Positions 34,979 to 47,834 of a stretch of 64,000 nt of DNA are shown here, in pieces. Position 1 is the first letter of the stretch, and every line of letters starts with the position of its first letter. The notes beneath the pieces were generated by a model that had not been told where the DNA came from, did no database searches, and saw only the letters and a program-made list of their open reading frames with translations. Where the stretch lies: positions 31,498,987 to 31,562,986 of the forward strand of contig CP136063.1 in NCBI GenBank assembly GCA_032622095.1, read 5' to 3'. The stretch comes from Siphonodentalium dalli (taxonomy: Eukaryota; Mollusca; Scaphopoda; Gadilida; Siphonodentaliidae). Both the position numbers and the translations under genes were made by a program.

Positions 34979-36034
34979 ATGAACACTGAAGATGATAAAC
35001 ACACGCCGATAAATACGTCACCGATGACTGTGGACTCGGAATCGTTGAGCAGTTTGCCCAGTAAGACAAAGCATAAGGGTTCATATCAGTGTGGGGTCTG
35101 CGAGAAATCATTTACTCGCTCGAGTCACTTGACGACACATATGATGATCCACACAGGAGATCGTCCGTACCAATGCGATGTGTGCGAGAAATCATTTACT
35201 CAGTTGAGTAATCTGAATATGCATAAGAAAATCCACACAGGAGATCGTCCGTACCAATGCGACGTGTGCAAGAAATCATTTACTCAGTTCAGCTACCTGA
35301 CGACACATAAGATTATGCACAATGGGGATCGCCCGTATCAATGTGATGTGTGCGAGAAATCATTTACCCAGTTGGGTAATCTGAACATTCATAAGATGGT
35401 ACACACAGGAGATCGTCCGTACCAATGCGATGTGTGTGAGAAATCATTTAGTCAGTTCGGTAATTTGAACATGCATAAGAAAATCCACGCGGGATATCGC
35501 CCGTATCAATGTGATGTGTGCGAGAAATCATTTGCTCAGTTGAGTTACCTGACGACACATAAGATGATGCACAATGGAGATCGCCCGTACCAATGTGATG
35601 TGTGCGAGAAATCATTTACTCAGTTGTGTAATTGGAAGATTCATAAGAGAATCCACGCGGGAGATCGCCCGTATCAATGTGATGTGTGCGATAAATCATT
35701 TACTCAGTGTGGTGCCCTGACGACGCATAAGAGGATCCACACCGGGGATCGCCCGTATCATTGTGATGTTTGCGGTAAATCATTTACTGTGTCGGGCCAT
35801 CTGACGAAACATAAGAGGATCCACACGGGGGATCGCCCATATCATTGTGATGTGTGCGGGAAATCATTTACTGAGTCGGGCCATCTGACTAAACATAAGA
35901 GGATCCACACGGGGGATCGCCCGTATCATTGTGATGTGTGCGATAAATCATTTACTGTGTCGGGCCATCTGACGAAACATAAGAGGATCCACACGGGGAA
36001 TCGTACGTATCATAGTGATGTGTGCGATAAATAA
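34979..36034 (+). CDS. C2H2 zinc-finger protein C, 11 fingers
   Basis: The first true ATG of the frame (34979) gives MNTEDDKHTPINTSPM, matching the leader of gene B from its residue 13, so this start is preferred; the frame itself stays open 72 bases further up. The product is 351 residues: a 40-residue acidic/polar leader, then 11 complete fingers and a broken twelfth. In finger 12 the first Cys is Ser (YHSDVC), and AAATCA has become AAATAA, a stop. Some linkers are NGDRPY or AGYRPY. Fingers 9-11 (SGHLTKH) are near-identical recent duplicates, while fingers 2-7 carry QLSNL, QFSYL and similar helices. Like other arrays of this type it should bind DNA in the nucleus; target unknown. Confidence 0.85.
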   Translation: MNTEDDKHTPINTSPMTVDSESLSSLPSKTKHKGSYQCGVCEKSFTRSSHLTTHMMIHTGDRPYQCDVCEKSFTQLSNLNMHKKIHTGDRPYQCDVCKKSFTQFSYLTTHKIMHNGDRPYQCDVCEKSFTQLGNLNIHKMVHTGDRPYQCDVCEKSFSQFGNLNMHKKIHAGYRPYQCDVCEKSFAQLSYLTTHKMMHNGDRPYQCDVCEKSFTQLCNWKIHKRIHAGDRPYQCDVCDKSFTQCGALTTHKRIHTGDRPYHCDVCGKSFTVSGHLTKHKRIHTGDRPYHCDVCGKSFTESGHLTKHKRIHTGDRPYHCDVCDKSFTVSGHLTKHKRIHTGNRTYHSDVCDK

Positions 36035-36835
36035 TTTACTGTGTCGGGCCATCTGACGAAACACAAGAGGATACTCACGGGGGGATCGCCCGTATCATTG
36101 TGACGTCTGCGAGAAATCATTTACTGAGTCGGGCCATCTGACGAAACATAAGATGATCCACACGGGGGGTCGCCCGTATCACTGTAATGTGTGCGAGAAA
36201 TCATTTACTGAGTCGGGGCATCTGGCGAAACATAAGAGGATCCACACGGGGAATCGTACGTATCATAGTGATGTGTGCGATAAATAATTTACTGTGTCGG
36301 GCCATCTGACGAAACACAAGAGGATACTCACGGGGGGATCGCCCGTGTCACTGTGATGTGTGCGATAAATCATTTACCGCGTCGGGGCATCTGGCGAAAC
36401 ATAAGAGAATCCACACGGGGGATCGCCCGTATTACTGTAATGTGTGCGAGAAATCATTTACTGAGTCGGGGCATCTGGCGAAACATAAGAGGATCCACAC
36501 GGGGATCGCCCGTATCACTGTAATGTGTGCGATAAATAATTTACTGTGTCGGGGCATCTGGCGAGACATTAGGAGGATCCACACATGCGACATATAGTTA
36601 TACATGTGATGTGTGTGAAATCATTTACTTAGTTGGGTCACATGAATATGCATAAAAGGATCCACACAGGCGGCACGTATTTATCAATGTGATGTGTGTG
36701 AAATCATATACAGTGACATGACGAAACATACGCGTATCATGTCGACCGTAACAATGTGATGTGTTTGAAAGCATTTACTCAGTCGGGTGACCTCACGAAA
36801 CACAAGCGGTTCCACGCGGGTGATCTCCTTTATCA
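36035..36835 (+). pseudogene. Decayed finger remnants 3' of gene C
   Basis: At least nine more finger units follow, with frameshifts (GGATACTCACGGGGGGATCG in place of GGATCCACACGGGGATCG) and stops. A unit of about 253 bp (three fingers) is duplicated, with the same Cys-to-Ser change and the same TAA at 36001-36034 and 36254-36287. A third AAATAA lies at about 36533. The last units lose spacing and fade by 36835. Confidence 0.85.
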
Positions 36836-37339
36836 ATGTGATACTTTAAAATTTGCATGAAATTCTATATTGGCTGGAGTTAAAGGGTCACTCTTAAAAA
36901 TTTTATTTATAGAGTGATGAGTAAAGATATACAGTAGTGGATTCAACGAGTATAGGTACATTAGTTTAAAGGAGGGGAGGGGAGGGGCGCAAAAACGAAT
37001 TCTGGGCATATTATTAGGGAGGAACGCCATGTGATGAATGATATATTGGTCTTGGGTGAAGATGGTGGGTTTGTGGGTAGCAAGGATGATTCCACCACCA
37101 ACTTATTGTTACCAGGCATTGGCTTGAATGAGAGCATGTACATGTACCTGTATAGTGGGCAATATTCCAACTGGGTACCCCCATGCTGACTGATATTTAC
37201 ATGTATAATTAATATGTCCAATTACACTATATATATACTGGTATATATATGTGTGTGTATGTAAATTCAATGAAAGTGTCAATAGCTCAACTTGGAAAGG
37301 GAATAATTTCATGTGTTACAGTCAATTGAGTCATTAGGA
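36836..37339. other. Non-coding DNA
   Basis: No gene is seen. It includes a GGAGGGGAGGGGAGGGG tract at about 36971 and a TATATATATGTGTGTGTATG microsatellite near 37240. Confidence 0.4.
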
Positions 37340-38290
37340 ATGTGGAAAGTTGAAGGCCTAAACGTAGTTATGCAAAGAGTAAAATCCAAGATGACCACTG
37401 GCAGCAATGTTTTTTTTCTGCTGAATGACCCCAAAATGACTCGTTCCCATCTACATGTCAATATTAACATCCATAACAAATTCCATGATGATCCGACAAA
37501 AGATACGACCTGTAGCCTGTCAAAGGATTTAGTCATACAAAGAGTAAAATCCAAGATGCCTAACAACGACCATGTTTTGTAGTCGAATGACAACAAAATG
37601 ACTCATTCCCATCTGCATGTCAGTGTCAACAGCCATGACAAATTTCATAATGATCTGACCAAAGGTACCGGTACGACCTGAAGCCGTGCCAAAGGATTTA
37701 GTCATACAAAGAGTAAAATCCAAGATGGCTGCTGGCGGCCATGTTTTATGGCCGAATGAGCATCCACAACAAATTTCATGATGAACCGATAAAAGATACG
37801 ACCGTTAGTCTTGTCAAAGGATTTATCGGTAGTCACACAAAGAGTAAAATCAAAGATGGTTACCGGCTGCCATGTTTTGGGGCCGAATGACCACAAAAAG
37901 ACTCGTTCCCATCTACATGTACATGTCTGTTTGTCAGTGTCAACAGCCGTGACAAATTTGATAATGATCCGACCAAAGGTGCGACCTGAAGACCGTGCCA
38001 AACGATTTACTCATGCAAAGATTAAAATCCAAGATGGCGGCTGGCGGCCATGTTTTTGGCTGAATGACCCCAAATTGACTGGTTTCCCATCTACATGATG
38101 ATCAGACAAAAGATACGACATGTAGCCTGTGTCAAAGGATTTCGTCATGTACAAAATTGCCGCAGGTGGGCATATTTTTTTGGCCGAATGATCCCAAGAT
38201 GAATCATTCCGGTCTAAAAGGTGATGCCAACAGCTATGACAAATTTCATAATGATACAACCGAAGGTACGACCTGTAGCCTGTATTGTTG
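37340..38290. repeat. Tandem repeat, about six units of 130-180 bp
   Basis: The words AGAGTAAAATCCAAGATG, GGCGGCCATGTTTT, GAATGACCCCAAAATGACT, TTCCCATCTACATGT, TGACAAATTTCATAATGATC and GTACGACCTG recur in this order. The AAAATCCAAGATG word appears near 37380, 37545, 37715, 37845 and 38023, with a decayed unit near 38150. Open frames in either strand follow the repeat and are not genes. Confidence 0.85.
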
Positions 38291-38429
38291 ATGCATCACA
38301 CGCACGCACACATCACACGGACAACATATACAAAGTCACGGCAATAGCTCAAACTTTACAAGTAAATTTGAGCTAACAATAAGTCTGGTATGCATATATC
38401 CCCAAATTCAATCTCACACCATCACTGGT

Positions 38430-38560
38430 TAACCCTTTCATGACTGGAGCTTCCTGAAAATTTGCGAAAACCCTCACATGTATTCTGAAGGGAACACATT
38501 GGCCTACATGTTGTACGTAACAATATTTACCTTGACCTTGTACATGTAAGCAGGTGCATT
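38430..38560. mobile_element. Diverged partial copy of the 241-bp foldback element
   Basis: TTAACCCTTTCATGACTGG and AGCTTCCTGAAAATTTGCG, followed by CACATTGGCC, match the left arm of the element at 7489-7729. The right arm is degraded. It lies just left of the second 12-kb block. Confidence 0.65.
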
Positions 38561-39176
38561 CTCTTATCAATACGGTGCTCCTGTGGGACATTCACATAAC
38601 ACCATAAGATAATATACTGTACATGTAATGATGTGTCTGTTTTCTTTTCGGTAATATACATGCCCGCATAAAATTGTAGTGCGATCTGGCCATTACCGGT
38701 ACTTCTCAAGAGACCGGTCTGTCAATGCAGATGATGTCAATGTCAAAATGCGACAATGGAAAGATCCAGACCATGTTGCACGAAGTGCAGAAATACATGT
38801 ATTTGGTATCCATGTCAAATTCCATCGCAGTCGGTGCAGACATTTGGACGACTATATGGAACATACAACTAAATGTACATATATAATCAAAGTAATTAAC
38901 TTGAAAAATGGGGTGATACCATGGTAATACCGTAGTATACGGTATTCACAGCAGTATCAAAATAGTCACTGTGGTGGGGTTACGGTACTGTTTGGTTATG
39001 ATAGCACGGTTTATTAGCGGGTCTTGTTAAAGATACGGGAAGCGTTGCCGTGGCTATTGCTGTTAAAATGGTCACATCCATGAAAACCACCATAAACAGA
39101 AATAATATTATATTATAGACAAACCTGGTTCTTATACCAATCATAAATATCGCGTAAATTGCGACATGTTAGCAGG
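38561..39176. other. Non-coding DNA left of block copy 2
   Basis: No gene is seen. A short stretch of ACGGTA and TACCGTAGTATACGGTATT (about 38925-38945) forms a small palindrome. Confidence 0.4.
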
Positions 39177-39433
39177 TTATGTCATTTGTCACAGCATGTC
39201 AATGCATACATCGTATCGTATTTCTTCTGCCATATATGATGGTATTGATACGGAATTGCCGCTGACATGGTCTATGTATACACAATATTTAAGACTTTTG
39301 GGCACTCAGTGGCCATCTTGAATAAAAAAAAGTTCCCCAAAGGTTACACATCCACATCAACCGGAATATCAATAAAGACACCCCCGTGATACATTATCAA
39401 CAGAGATAAAAACTTTAACAGAGAATTTTGGGT
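39177..39433 (+). mobile_element. Right end of the 3.4-kb inverted-repeat transposon
   Basis: Matches 6796-7050 up to the same terminus (CAGAGAATTTTGGGT then TA). Only this end is present; the left part of the transposon is absent here. Confidence 0.8.
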
Positions 39434-39832
39434 TAGACCTCAGTTCTGCTGGACTTTAGCCTCTTCACCCTTTCATGATGGGAGCTGCGCTGGTGCTGCA
39501 TTAAAGATCCCGAGCCAGGACATTCTCTTATATATGCGAGTCTCCCATATGGAGCCTCGCATATATAAGAGAATGAACTGGCTAACAAGATGAAGATGAA
39601 TATTGTTAGGCCAATGCATTATCTGATATATACGAGGCGCCCAGTTTTGGCAAAAAATCAGGAAGCTCCAGTCATAGAACGGTTAAATATAACTTCCAGT
39701 TATGGATTGTTTATGGTGTTTGCTTTTTCAGTAAGGATTTGACATGTTCATGAAAGGGTTAAAGACAAGCAAACCATAAACAACCCTGAACTGGAAGCTA
39801 GAAAACATACCAATATAATTATATATGTATAT

Positions 39833-40073
39833 TTAACCCTACCATGATTGGAGCTTCCTGAACTTTCACGAAAACCTTGTGCCAATGCATTCTCCTATAT
39901 ATGTGAGTCTCCCATATGGCATATATAAGAGAATGCACTGACTTTCAAGATCAAGGTAAATATTGTATATATATAGGTATTCTCTCATATATGAGCGACT
40001 CACATATATAAGAGGATGCATTGGCACAGGGTATTCGCGAAAATTAAGGAAGCTCCAGTCATGGAAGGATTAA
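39833..40073. mobile_element. 241-bp foldback element, copy 2
   Basis: Same length and arms as 7489-7729 with a few substitutions. It is part of the duplicated block. Confidence 0.75.
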
Positions 40074-40134
40074 TTATAGCTTCCAGTTCAGGGTTTGCTT
40101 TTTCAGTATGGATTTGACATGTTGATAAATATAT

Positions 40135-40662
40135 TTAAAGGTGGATTATCTCTTTGTAAATATGTATTATATAGTTACCGGGGTATAATATATTAGATTT
40201 GAATCGAAGACTCCTGTCCGGAAATGCTTCTATCGCTTAATATTAATTTTATTTCGAATATTTTCTGGTCCAAAAAGGTGTGTTTGTTCAGCTAACGAAC
40301 AATAGTGGTTAATGTTAACAGAGACCAGAAATGTTATTTAACAATTTTGTCACAAATAAACGTTAATTATACTTACTAACGCTTATATCTGTGGAACAAA
40401 ACAGTACACACAACCAATCTGTGATATTTGACTTTCGTTGAGTAGCCATAGGAACAGCCCAGTGCTCTATATCGCAATACGTTATCATCCGAATTGTCTG
40501 TTCTAAAAATAGTGACATGAACGGTCCCGATTTAATATTCGAAATAAAATCAATATTAATTGATAGAAGCTTTTCCGGACAGGGGTCTTCAGTTCATATC
40601 TATTATTTTATACACACGCAACTATTTAAAATTTGTTATATAAAGAGATAATCCATCTTTAA
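40135..40662. mobile_element. 528-bp MITE (family A), copy 2
   Basis: Same ends and length as 7791-8318, with a handful of substitutions. It was carried by the block duplication, not by separate transposition. Confidence 0.88.
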
Positions 40663-43513
40663 TATATCTGAATATACAACTAAATAACTGGAGTCTTATA
40701 GTACATATGTTACACATTGTAACGTGTCCTGGAACTTTTGTGAGTGATTGTTTTAGCAAACATTACATATGTCCACATTTTTATGCGACCAATGATATGC
40801 GTTGCATATATGAGTATTATATAGCCTACATGGCATTTATGTTGGTCAAACCCTGTACTGTGAACAGGTGAGGTCAAACTGATACATATATTTGTTCTCC
40901 AATTATGACCACAATGTCAGCTGAGTTTCTCATTAATATTATTCGGCGGTCCTGAAAATACCAGGTCATAATTTTATGGTACATCACAAATTTGCCCGGA
41001 GGATCACATATGTGTGGTTGATAATTTGAAATTTTACAAGTGATATTTCAACAGATTTTTTTTTTTGTTTAAAAAACAATTGAGCTTGTGTCAGACAATA
41101 TGCAAAATCAGTGGGCCAGTCTTTAGTTTATCTCTTTATATAGTATGAGCTCTATGTAAGATAATGTCAGGCAACCCCTAGCTGTGATATATGTGTGGTC
41201 AAAACTTTCACCAATACAACATCAATACTACATCATGCAACATGTAATATAGAAACAAAAGCTGTATTATCCAGGAACATAATAGAGTGCATGGGCTAGA
41301 AAGACCCACCATGTACGTCAACAATGTTTGCTTAGCAGCCATTTTGAAATTGAAGACATCTACCAAAAGTAAATAATCAAATATCATCATCATTCTAGTT
41401 GATTTCTTTGGACTCGAAAACATGGGTTTGGGGGTCAAAATGATGTTTCTCCGAGATTTTTTGATGAAAATATGGGTCAAAATTTGGATTTTGGTGGCCA
41501 TCTTGGAAAATGGCGGAAAACCAGTTTCCGGTTGGTCGAATGCAATTCCCATTAACTTTAATGGATTATATGACCCTGAAAACATTGGTATAGACACCAA
41601 AATTATGCTTCTAGGTGCATCAGAACCTGAGATATATGAAAAGGTAATTTTTCGCGGCGGCCATTTTGAAAAATTGCGGGAAACCGGTGTCCATCCCTAC
41701 ATATTTCTTGGTAACATGTCTAATCTTATTCGGGAAGGTCTAACGAACAAAATGATACCACTTTCGGAGGATCTTGTGGGGTGCATGGGGGTGTTTCTAG
41801 CCCACGTACTAAAACATTTGTTTGCGTTCCACTTATTTGGCGCTACGATACTGAAAGCACGATTGGCTAGGGTAGACCGTCCCGTGTTGTTGATGAGTCT
41901 GACATCTATGTCTGGGCAATCTCTCACAACTTCCCCGTCGAGGAAATTGTGGGCTGAAGTTTGTTTATAATGTACCGCCAGGTATATTTCTTATAAACTT
42001 CTTGAAATGTGTCTATCTTTGGTGTGATTTTTTTGGTGTCCCGTTATTTACTAAAGGTGATTTTCTTTTACTAAATAACGGGAATACTAAAGTTATATTT
42101 CTTTGAAAAACTCAAAACATTGGGCGACGACGGGGAAGTCGTATGGTATTGCCGTGAATGGTATTGAAAATGGTTAAAAGTTGCCAAAATAATCGTTTGA
42201 CGTTTGAGCTGTGACGTATCTAAAGGTCCACCCCCTGATAACTAACGTTGGTCAAGAACTGCTTGTAAATCCAACTTCGAATTCATGGAATAAATAAATC
42301 CGATAAGCAGGAATAATGCACAAACGAAAATGGCTCCTCTGAAGAATTGCTATTATTTGTTATTCCAATATTAACGGAAATCAGTTTGGTCATCGGCCAG
42401 ATCGTCATTTACCTCCCGCGCTTTGTGGTGTTTATTTCGCTTATAAAACGGACGCCATGCTTATAACATAAATAGAGGATATGAAATGAGTGTTTCTCTC
42501 ATATGATATTTATGAAACGAGTCTAAGAAAGTTCAGTTTTCTCGAGCCTCCGGCGAGAGAATACTGAAAATTCGTGACGAGTTTCATAAATATCATATGA
42601 GAGAAACACGAATTACATATTGTATTTATCCTATGACACCTATAAATTGATTATGATGTCCAAAACGCACACAAATCACTAAATAGCTATATGACATCGG
42701 CAGCAAAAGGTTAATGTGACGCCACGTAATTGCACCGGAAGCCCAATTACACCTGGTGAACTAGTAGAAATAATATGCACGCGAAGATATAGTGCGCTAT
42801 TATGTTCTCAGTTTGTGACATTATATCGTATGTGTATTAGATAACTACGAATTACATATTCTATTTACCGTATAACAATGTCCAAAACTATATATTTCAA
42901 GATTATAACTGCGAGAATTTCGGCATCGCGTTGATTGACGGGCACGGATTTGACCTGCATTTAGTTAGAGATACTGCTCGGCCCCGGCTGCCAATCAGCC
43001 AATCAGAACACACTTTTGGTCAACAAACCAATCAAATTATCGGAAGGTGATATGAACTAGTAATTGATATGAAATTGATTTATGACATACTTTCCAACGT
43101 AAATAATGATTGAGTCATATGATAAAACTATGTAATATCTATTTAGATAACGCCGACACAGAAAGTTTAGAAAATTACTTCAGTCGGAGACATTCAATGG
43201 GCACATGGACACGACAACTAGGTATTCGTTAATTAAAATAAAACTAATCGCCGACATAGACAATATCATGATTGTGGCTCGCGAAGGGGGTAAGAGAATA
43301 TATATATATTATTTGTTCAAAGTTTATATATTACACTATCAAATAACCATGATTTGCTTCTTGCTGGTTTCTGACATTTTGAACCAGCAGACGGTCAGAA
43401 ATGTTCTACAAAGGCAGACGTCTCGTTGATATTGGCCTTCCGGCCTTCGGTCATCCGGTGTTGTTACTCCCGCATATATACAATACCAACGAGGTGTCTA
43501 TCTGTAACATAGA
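40663..43513. other. Non-coding DNA upstream of zinc-finger gene A2
   Basis: Matches 8319-11148 of copy 1. The open frame 41422-41970 repeats that at 9076-9624 with four amino-acid changes. I read it as repeat sequence, not a gene. Confidence 0.45.
42490..42609. repeat. Palindrome, copy 2, with longer loop
   Basis: The arms are as in 10144-10245. The loop holds an extra CTCGAGCCTCCGGCGAGAG-containing segment, itself an inverted repeat (TTCTCGAGCC / CGGCGAGAGAA). Confidence 0.85.
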
Positions 43514-43770
43514 CTATGTAAATGATATTGTTCTATTCCGACCTCCGTTGTTTAAAACCACTTTTTGAAATGCCCTTTTCGGAGCTGACATATTTTTATT
43601 TTATATGACGCGTGTGTTCAGTACAGGAGCGTTTCTTTGGACACGAGTCTAACTGCGTCGTCTTTGTGATAAATTTAACTCTTGCATGAAATGTTCTGTA
43701 ATATTTAATAAGGCAATTATATTAATACAACATACGGAGCGATTGAGCCATCAACACTGGAGACTGGAGA
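43514..43770 (+). promoter_or_regulatory. Family-shared 5' flank of zinc-finger gene A2
   Basis: Same as 11149-11400 with few changes: ACTATGTA, GTTCTATTCC, TTTAAAACCACTT and CCCTTTTCGGAG in order. The following leader frame (EPSTLETGEEKNTPENTS) matches the leader of genes B and C but lacks an ATG and meets a TGA at 43823-43825. Confidence 0.6.
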
Positions 43771-43828
43771 AGAGAAAAACACACCGGAGAATACTTCTCA
43801 AACACAGATGGACTCGTTTACCTGACAA

Positions 43829-45241
43829 TTGTACGAGCAAATAGATGTTCATTCCTATCAGTGCTATCTATGCTGGAAATCATACATCACATCTAAAACT
43901 TTGCTGTCACATAAAAAAATCCACGCGGGAGATCGCCCACATGAATGTGATGTGTGCAAGAAATCATTTTCAAGGTCGAGATACCTGACGAAACATAAGA
44001 GGAATCACATGGATCGCACGTATCAATGTGATGTGTGCGAGAAATCATTTACTCGGTTGTCTAGCCTGACGACACATAAGAAGATCCACACGGGAGATCG
44101 CCCGTATCAATGTGATGTATGCGATAAATCATTTACTCTGTCGAGTGATTTGAAGAAACATAACATGCTCCACACTGGAGATCGCCCGTATCAATGTGAT
44201 GTGTGCGATAAATCATTTACTCGGTCGAGTGACCTGTCTTCACATAAGAGGATCCACGCGGGTGATCGCCCGTATCGATGTGATGTGTGCGATAAATCAT
44301 TTACTGAATCGAGTCACCTGACGAGACATAAGAGGATCCATACCGGAGATCGCCCGTATCAATGTGAAGTTTGCGAGAAATCATTTAATGACTCGAGTCA
44401 TCTGGCTTCACATAAGAGGATCCACAGCGGGGATCGCCCGTATCGATGTGATGTGTGCGATAAATCATTTACTGAGTCGAGTCACCTGACGAGACATAAG
44501 AGGATCCATACCGGAGATCGCCCGTATCAATGTGAAGTGTGTGAGAAATCATTTAATGACTCGAGTAATCTGGCTTCACATAAGAGGATCCACACGGGGG
44601 ATCGGCCGTATCACTGTGATGTGTGCGATAAATCATTTACTGAATCGAGTCACCTGGCGAGACATACGAGGATCCACGCGGGTGATCGCCCGTATCAATG
44701 TGATGTGTGTGAGAAATCATTTAATGACTCGAGTAATCTGGCTTCACATAAGAGGATCCACACGGGGGATCGACCGTATCAATGTGATGTGTGCGATAAA
44801 TCATTTAATCAGTCGAGTAACCTGACTGCGCATAAGAGGATCCACACGGGAGATCGCCCGCATCAATGTGACGTGTGCGTGAAATCATTTAATCAATTAG
44901 GTTGTCTGACGGAACATAAGAGAATCCACACGGGGGATCGCCCGTATCAATGTGATGTGTGCGAGAAATCGTTTACTCGGTCGAGTGACATGGCGACACA
45001 TCAGAGGATCCACACAGGGGATCGTCCATATCAATGCGATGTGTGCGAGAAATCATTTACTTCTTCGAGTGATCTGACGAAACATAAGAGGATCCACACC
45101 GGGGATCGCCCGTATCAATGCGATATGTGCGAGAAATCATTTACCCAGTCGAGTCACTTGACGGAACACAAGAGGATACATTCCGGGGATCGCCCATATC
45201 AATGCGATGTGTGCGAGAAAAGCATTTACTTATTCGAGTGA
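43829..45241 (+). CDS. C2H2 zinc-finger protein A2, 16 complete fingers
   Basis: A 470-codon open frame holding 16 complete fingers from YQCYLCWKSYITSKTLLSHK to YQCDMCEKSF, plus a broken last finger as in A1. The frame opens after a TGA at 43823-43825 with a TTG; no ATG precedes the second finger. Translation therefore needs an upstream exon spliced in, a non-ATG start, or the internal ATG near 44010. Differences from A1 fall partly on DNA-contact positions: helix position -1 is Leu instead of Arg in finger 4 (SFTLSSDL) and Ser instead of Tyr in finger 15 (SFTSSSDL). Finger 8 carries a cluster of changes matching finger 6 (YRCDVCDKSF), which looks like gene conversion. A nuclear DNA-binding role is inferred. 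Confidence 0.82.
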   Translation: MYEQIDVHSYQCYLCWKSYITSKTLLSHKKIHAGDRPHECDVCKKSFSRSRYLTKHKRNHMDRTYQCDVCEKSFTRLSSLTTHKKIHTGDRPYQCDVCDKSFTLSSDLKKHNMLHTGDRPYQCDVCDKSFTRSSDLSSHKRIHAGDRPYRCDVCDKSFTESSHLTRHKRIHTGDRPYQCEVCEKSFNDSSHLASHKRIHSGDRPYRCDVCDKSFTESSHLTRHKRIHTGDRPYQCEVCEKSFNDSSNLASHKRIHTGDRPYHCDVCDKSFTESSHLARHTRIHAGDRPYQCDVCEKSFNDSSNLASHKRIHTGDRPYQCDVCDKSFNQSSNLTAHKRIHTGDRPHQCDVCVKSFNQLGCLTEHKRIHTGDRPYQCDVCEKSFTRSSDMATHQRIHTGDRPYQCDVCEKSFTSSSDLTKHKRIHTGDRPYQCDMCEKSFTQSSHLTEHKRIHSGDRPYQCDVCEKSIYLFE

Positions 45242-46397
<1,156 letters not shown>

Positions 46398-47042
46398 AAC
46401 ATTTGCGCAGGGCAGTAGTCTTGTATCGTCTACTAGAGTTACATGGAAGGTGTTTGTAATTATGTACGTTTAATTTACTGGTACTGTACATTTAACCGCA
46501 GTGATTGAATTTACTTTACCAGTTAAAATATAAATCTTTTAATTTTAATCTTCATCAACACTTGATGAGAGTCACTGCAATGATTATTGACATTCAAATT
46601 TGACAAGATTTTAATATGTTTTTCAATCATGGCTTACGTATTTAACTTGCAGTATATACCAGTACACACAGAACAGTGATCTTAATATACACAGCCTATT
46701 CCAAAAAACATGTCCATATCCAATTGGCTCAGTACGACACATTACATTATATGTGACTAAACATTCTTTATATACAAGAACTTTGAAGAAATTTTCATTT
46801 CAAGTCAACTGACCAGTGTTTGCGTACTGACGTAACACGACCCACTATAACATATGAAATGGTTCCCATCATGCGCATTTACATTTTTGTGTAAATACAT
46901 TTTTGTTATTACATGAATTTACATCACACACAATTGTTTGTACTCGCACATTACAGTTCCACTGGCCGAAAGGACTCCCTGCCACATAAGTATTCTCCAT
47001 ATGACTCCTCATAAAACAAGCTTTTTCTCACTATCCCCCACC
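46398..47042. other. 3' flank of gene A2
   Basis: Matches 13945-14582; no gene. A small tandem duplication of TTTTAATCTT-like sequence near 46535 differs from copy 1. Confidence 0.4.
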
Positions 47043-47834
47043 CATATAAAAATGTACCTGGGTAAATCCACCCAGGTTTTTAGGGCCGAAACCCAGGTAT
47101 AAATCTATCTACCAAGACATCCACCAACATCAAGACCCCCTGAAACCTGGGTTTTACCATGATTTACCCACCTGAAACAGGATAAAAAACCCTGGTATGG
47201 ATAAACCTGGGTGTAATTACCCAGGTGACCACACCCAGGTGTACCCTACCTGGGTGTTTCCCACCCAGGTGTTTCCTACCTGGGTGTTTCCCCACCCAGG
47301 TGTACCATGGTGTTATTCACCCAGGTGTACCCTGATGTTTCCTACCTGGGTGTTTCCCACCCAGGTTACCTTGGTGTTATTCACCCAGGTGTACCCTGGA
47401 GTTTCCTACCTGGGTGTTTCCCACGCAGGTGTACATAGGTGTTATTCACCCAGGTGTCCCCTGATGTTTCATGTTTCATACCTGGGTGTTTCCCACCAGG
47501 TGTACCTTGGTGTTATTCACCCAGGTGTACCATGATGTTTCCTACCTGGGTGTTCCCCACCCAGGTGTACCTTGATGTTTCCAACCCAGGTGTACCTTGG
47601 TGTTTTCTTACCCAGGTGGATTTCCCATTGAGATGCCCCTGGGTTAGAAAACCCCAAGGTACACCCAGATAAGGAAACACCAAGGTACACCTGGACAGGA
47701 AAACACCAAGGTACACCTGGGTAAGAAAACACCAAGGTACACCTGGGTAAGAAAACACCAAGGTACAACTGGGTGGGAAACACCAAGGTACACATGGGTA
47801 GGAAACACCAAGGAACACCTGGGTGAATAACACC
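47043..47834. repeat. CCCAGGTG minisatellite with inverted halves, copy 2
   Basis: Same organisation as 14583-15375, with unit-level differences near 47570-47600 (CTTGATGTTTCCAACCCAGG in place of two TTGGTGTTTTCTTACGCC-type units). Confidence 0.88.

Noticed and set aside
38281-38320. CACACGCACGCACACATCACAC as a functional microsatellite
   Set aside because: Short and irregular; nothing to support more than a simple low-complexity stretch.
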